DNA of 64,000 bases, from assembly GCA_003402375.1 (NCBI GenBank), contig QFXJ01000040.1:124001-188000 (forward strand), given 5' to 3'. This DNA is from Candidatus Nitrotoga sp. CP45. GTDB taxonomy: Bacteria > Pseudomonadota > Gammaproteobacteria > Burkholderiales > Gallionellaceae. A program made the translations under genes and the position numbers. Below, in pieces: positions 62,845 through 64,000 of this stretch. The notes beneath the pieces were generated by a model that saw nothing but the letters and a program-made list of their open reading frames with translations, was not told the DNA's origin and made no database searches. Numbering within the stretch: the first letter of the stretch is position 1; the number at the start of each line of letters is the position of its first letter.

Positions 62845-63504
62845 ATGACGCAAAATGAGTTAAAGCTTGCGGTGGCACAAGCCGCAATAGCGCATGTCCC
62901 AGCGAATTGCATCGTGGGAGTGGGTACCGGCTCGACGGCCAATTTCTTTATAGACGAGCTGGGAAAGATCAAGAAAAAAATATGCGGTGCGGTGGCTAGC
63001 TCTGAAGCTTCAGCGCAGCGCTTAAAAGAGCATGGCATCCAGGTGGTTTCGCTGAATGATATAGGTAGCTTATCTATTTATGTGGATGGAGCAGACGAGG
63101 TTACGCGTCATTTACACATGATTAAAGGTGGTGGTGGCGCATTGACGCGCGAAAAAATAGTAGCTGCCGCGAGCAAAAAGTTTGTTTGTTTATGTGATTC
63201 CAGCAAGCTCGTGGATGTTCTTGGGAGCTTTCCATTGCCGCTAGAGGTGATCCCTATGGCTAGCAGTTATGTGGCACGCCAGATGGTGCTGTTGGGTGGC
63301 CAGCCAAAGTTGCGTGTGGGGTTTGTTACTGACAACGGTAACCTCATTATTGATGTATCTGGTCTAAAAATATTGAATCCGGTGGAATTGGAAACTACGT
63401 TAAATAATATTACGGGCGTGGTTACCAATGGCCTGTTTGCGCGCCGTGGGGCGGATGTGTTGTTGCTGGGAACTGCAAGCGGGGTGCAAACCTTTACTGC
63501 TTAG
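62845..63504 (+). CDS. rpiA: Ribose-5-phosphate isomerase A
   Basis: Interconverts ribose-5-phosphate and ribulose-5-phosphate in the pentose phosphate pathway. [19 protein letters not shown] is the phosphate-binding loop. [20 protein letters not shown] and [20 protein letters not shown] then [16 protein letters not shown] contain the catalytic aspartate and glutamate regions. [20 protein letters not shown] and [12 protein letters not shown] follow. 219 residues, full length. The ATG at 62845 follows an AT-rich leader. phoU follows on the same strand. Confidence 0.97.
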   Translation: MTQNELKLAVAQAAIAHVPANCIVGVGTGSTANFFIDELGKIKKKICGAVASSEASAQRLKEHGIQVVSLNDIGSLSIYVDGADEVTRHLHMIKGGGGALTREKIVAAASKKFVCLCDSSKLVDVLGSFPLPLEVIPMASSYVARQMVLLGGQPKLRVGFVTDNGNLIIDVSGLKILNPVELETTLNNITGVVTNGLFARRGADVLLLGTASGVQTFTA

Positions 63505-63569
63505 AGTGTAATACTGCTGTCACAGTACGTAAGTAGTATCACCTTACCTTTATCCCTAAAAGGATCTGA

Positions 63570-64000
63570 ATGATGGTCTCCACTGAACATACCTCTAAGC
63601 AATTTGATGCCGAACTGGAAGCGGTGCGTGCACGAGTATTACAAATGGGTGGGCTGGTGGAGAGTCAAATCCGGCTCTCTATTGAGGCGCTGGTTAGTGG
63701 TGATGTGTCGCTGATGAACAGCATTATCAATGATGACCATCGCGTTAACGCGATGGAGGTAGAAATCGACGAAAGCTGTAACCAGATTATTGCCCGCCGC
63801 CAGCCTGCCGCAGGTGACTTGCGCATGGTAATGACGGTAATCAAGACTATTACGGATCTTGAACGTATCGGGGATGAGGCGGAAAAAATAGCACGCATGG
63901 GCAAACTGCTGTCGCAGAGGAAAAGTATTATCCTGCCACGCTATACAGAGATTAAGCATGCCGCTGAAATGGCTCTGGATATGTTACGTAAATCGTTGGA
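63570..64000 (+). CDS. phoU: Phosphate-uptake regulator PhoU, N-terminal part (runs off the window)
   Basis: Not in the ORF track because it is cut by the window end. From the ATG at 63570 (or 63573), after AGGAT, the frame reads MMVSTEHTSKQFDAELEAVR then ARVLQMGGLVESQIRLSIEA, VEIDESCNQIIARRQPAAGD then LRMVMTVIKTITDLERIGDE then AEKIARM. These are the helical repeat blocks of PhoU (E/DxxxD metal motif in ERIGDEAEKIA). It modulates the PstSCAB/PhoR phosphate system. The C-terminal half lies outside the window. Confidence 0.95.
   Translation, partial: MMVSTEHTSKQFDAELEAVRARVLQMGGLVESQIRLSIEALVSGDVSLMNSIINDDHRVNAMEVEIDESCNQIIARRQPAAGDLRMVMTVIKTITDLERIGDEAEKIARMGKLLSQRKSIILPRYTEIKHAAEMALDMLRKSL

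Overview
The window looks like a chromosome segment of a betaproteobacterium. The best guess is Nitrosomonadales/Gallionellaceae. This rests on housekeeping blocks typical of that group (divergent uvrA / MFS transporter-ssb, moeA-moaA, exbB-exbD-tonB-like, rpiA-phoU, guaA), on an exosortase H / IPTL-CTERM surface-protein system, and on moderate GC with many decayed insertion sequences. The genus is inference, not read from a marker gene. || Layout. 1-5 kb: guaA, then an accessory pair made of an unknown protein and a GHKL ATPase with a probable PD-(D/E)XK-type nuclease end (candidate defence module), then a broken GlcG/HbpS-like gene. 5.5-8.4 kb: a 958-residue glycine-rich, Fn3-containing surface protein ending in an IPTL-CTERM signal. 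8.9-29 kb: a large glycan/protein-modification region. Its centre is a seven-gene, translationally coupled minus-strand operon (17473 down to 10016). The operon encodes a small Tat-like, Pro/Ser/Thr-rich protein, two glycosyltransferase-like proteins fused to PqqD-type domains, two 2-oxoglutarate/Fe(II) (prolyl-hydroxylase-like) oxygenases, an O-fucosyltransferase-like protein fused to an HprK-like domain, and a GT60-type (Skp1-hydroxyproline GlcNAc-transferase family) enzyme. Around it are five more glycosyltransferase-like proteins and three nucleotide-sugar enzymes: plant-type GDP-mannose 3,5-epimerase, eukaryotic-type UDP-galactopyranose mutase and UDP-glucuronate decarboxylase. 29.3-30.6 kb: xrtH and its membrane partner, the likely sorting machinery for the IPTL-CTERM protein at 5.5 kb. 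|| 31-46 kb: a mosaic accessory region. It has a GC-rich P-type ATPase and a half-broken toxin-antitoxin pair between tandem TGACGGTAAAT sites. A decayed block follows (aminotransferase tail, short cis-prenyltransferase, frameshifted ispH, fkpB tail). Next is a stress block (cupin, broken haloperoxidase, katE catalase, hemerythrin, small membrane proteins, DUF4142 protein). The region ends with integrase and IS3/IS30 debris. 46-64 kb: core genes (uvrA, MFS transporter, ssb, moeA, moaA, ExbB/ExbD/TonB-like, methyltransferase, rpiA, start of phoU), interrupted by an IS5-type element, IS1595 and IS630 remnants, a lipoprotein and an ankyrin protein. || The most interesting system is the 10-17.5 kb operon. 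Its domain content (hydroxylases, hydroxyproline-type glycosyltransferases and PqqD/RRE-like peptide-binding domains) suggests that a peptide or protein, possibly the first gene's product, is hydroxylated and then glycosylated. It would be a RiPP-like bacterial parallel to eukaryotic hydroxyproline O-glycosylation. The domain assignments come from reading motifs; the pathway is inference.
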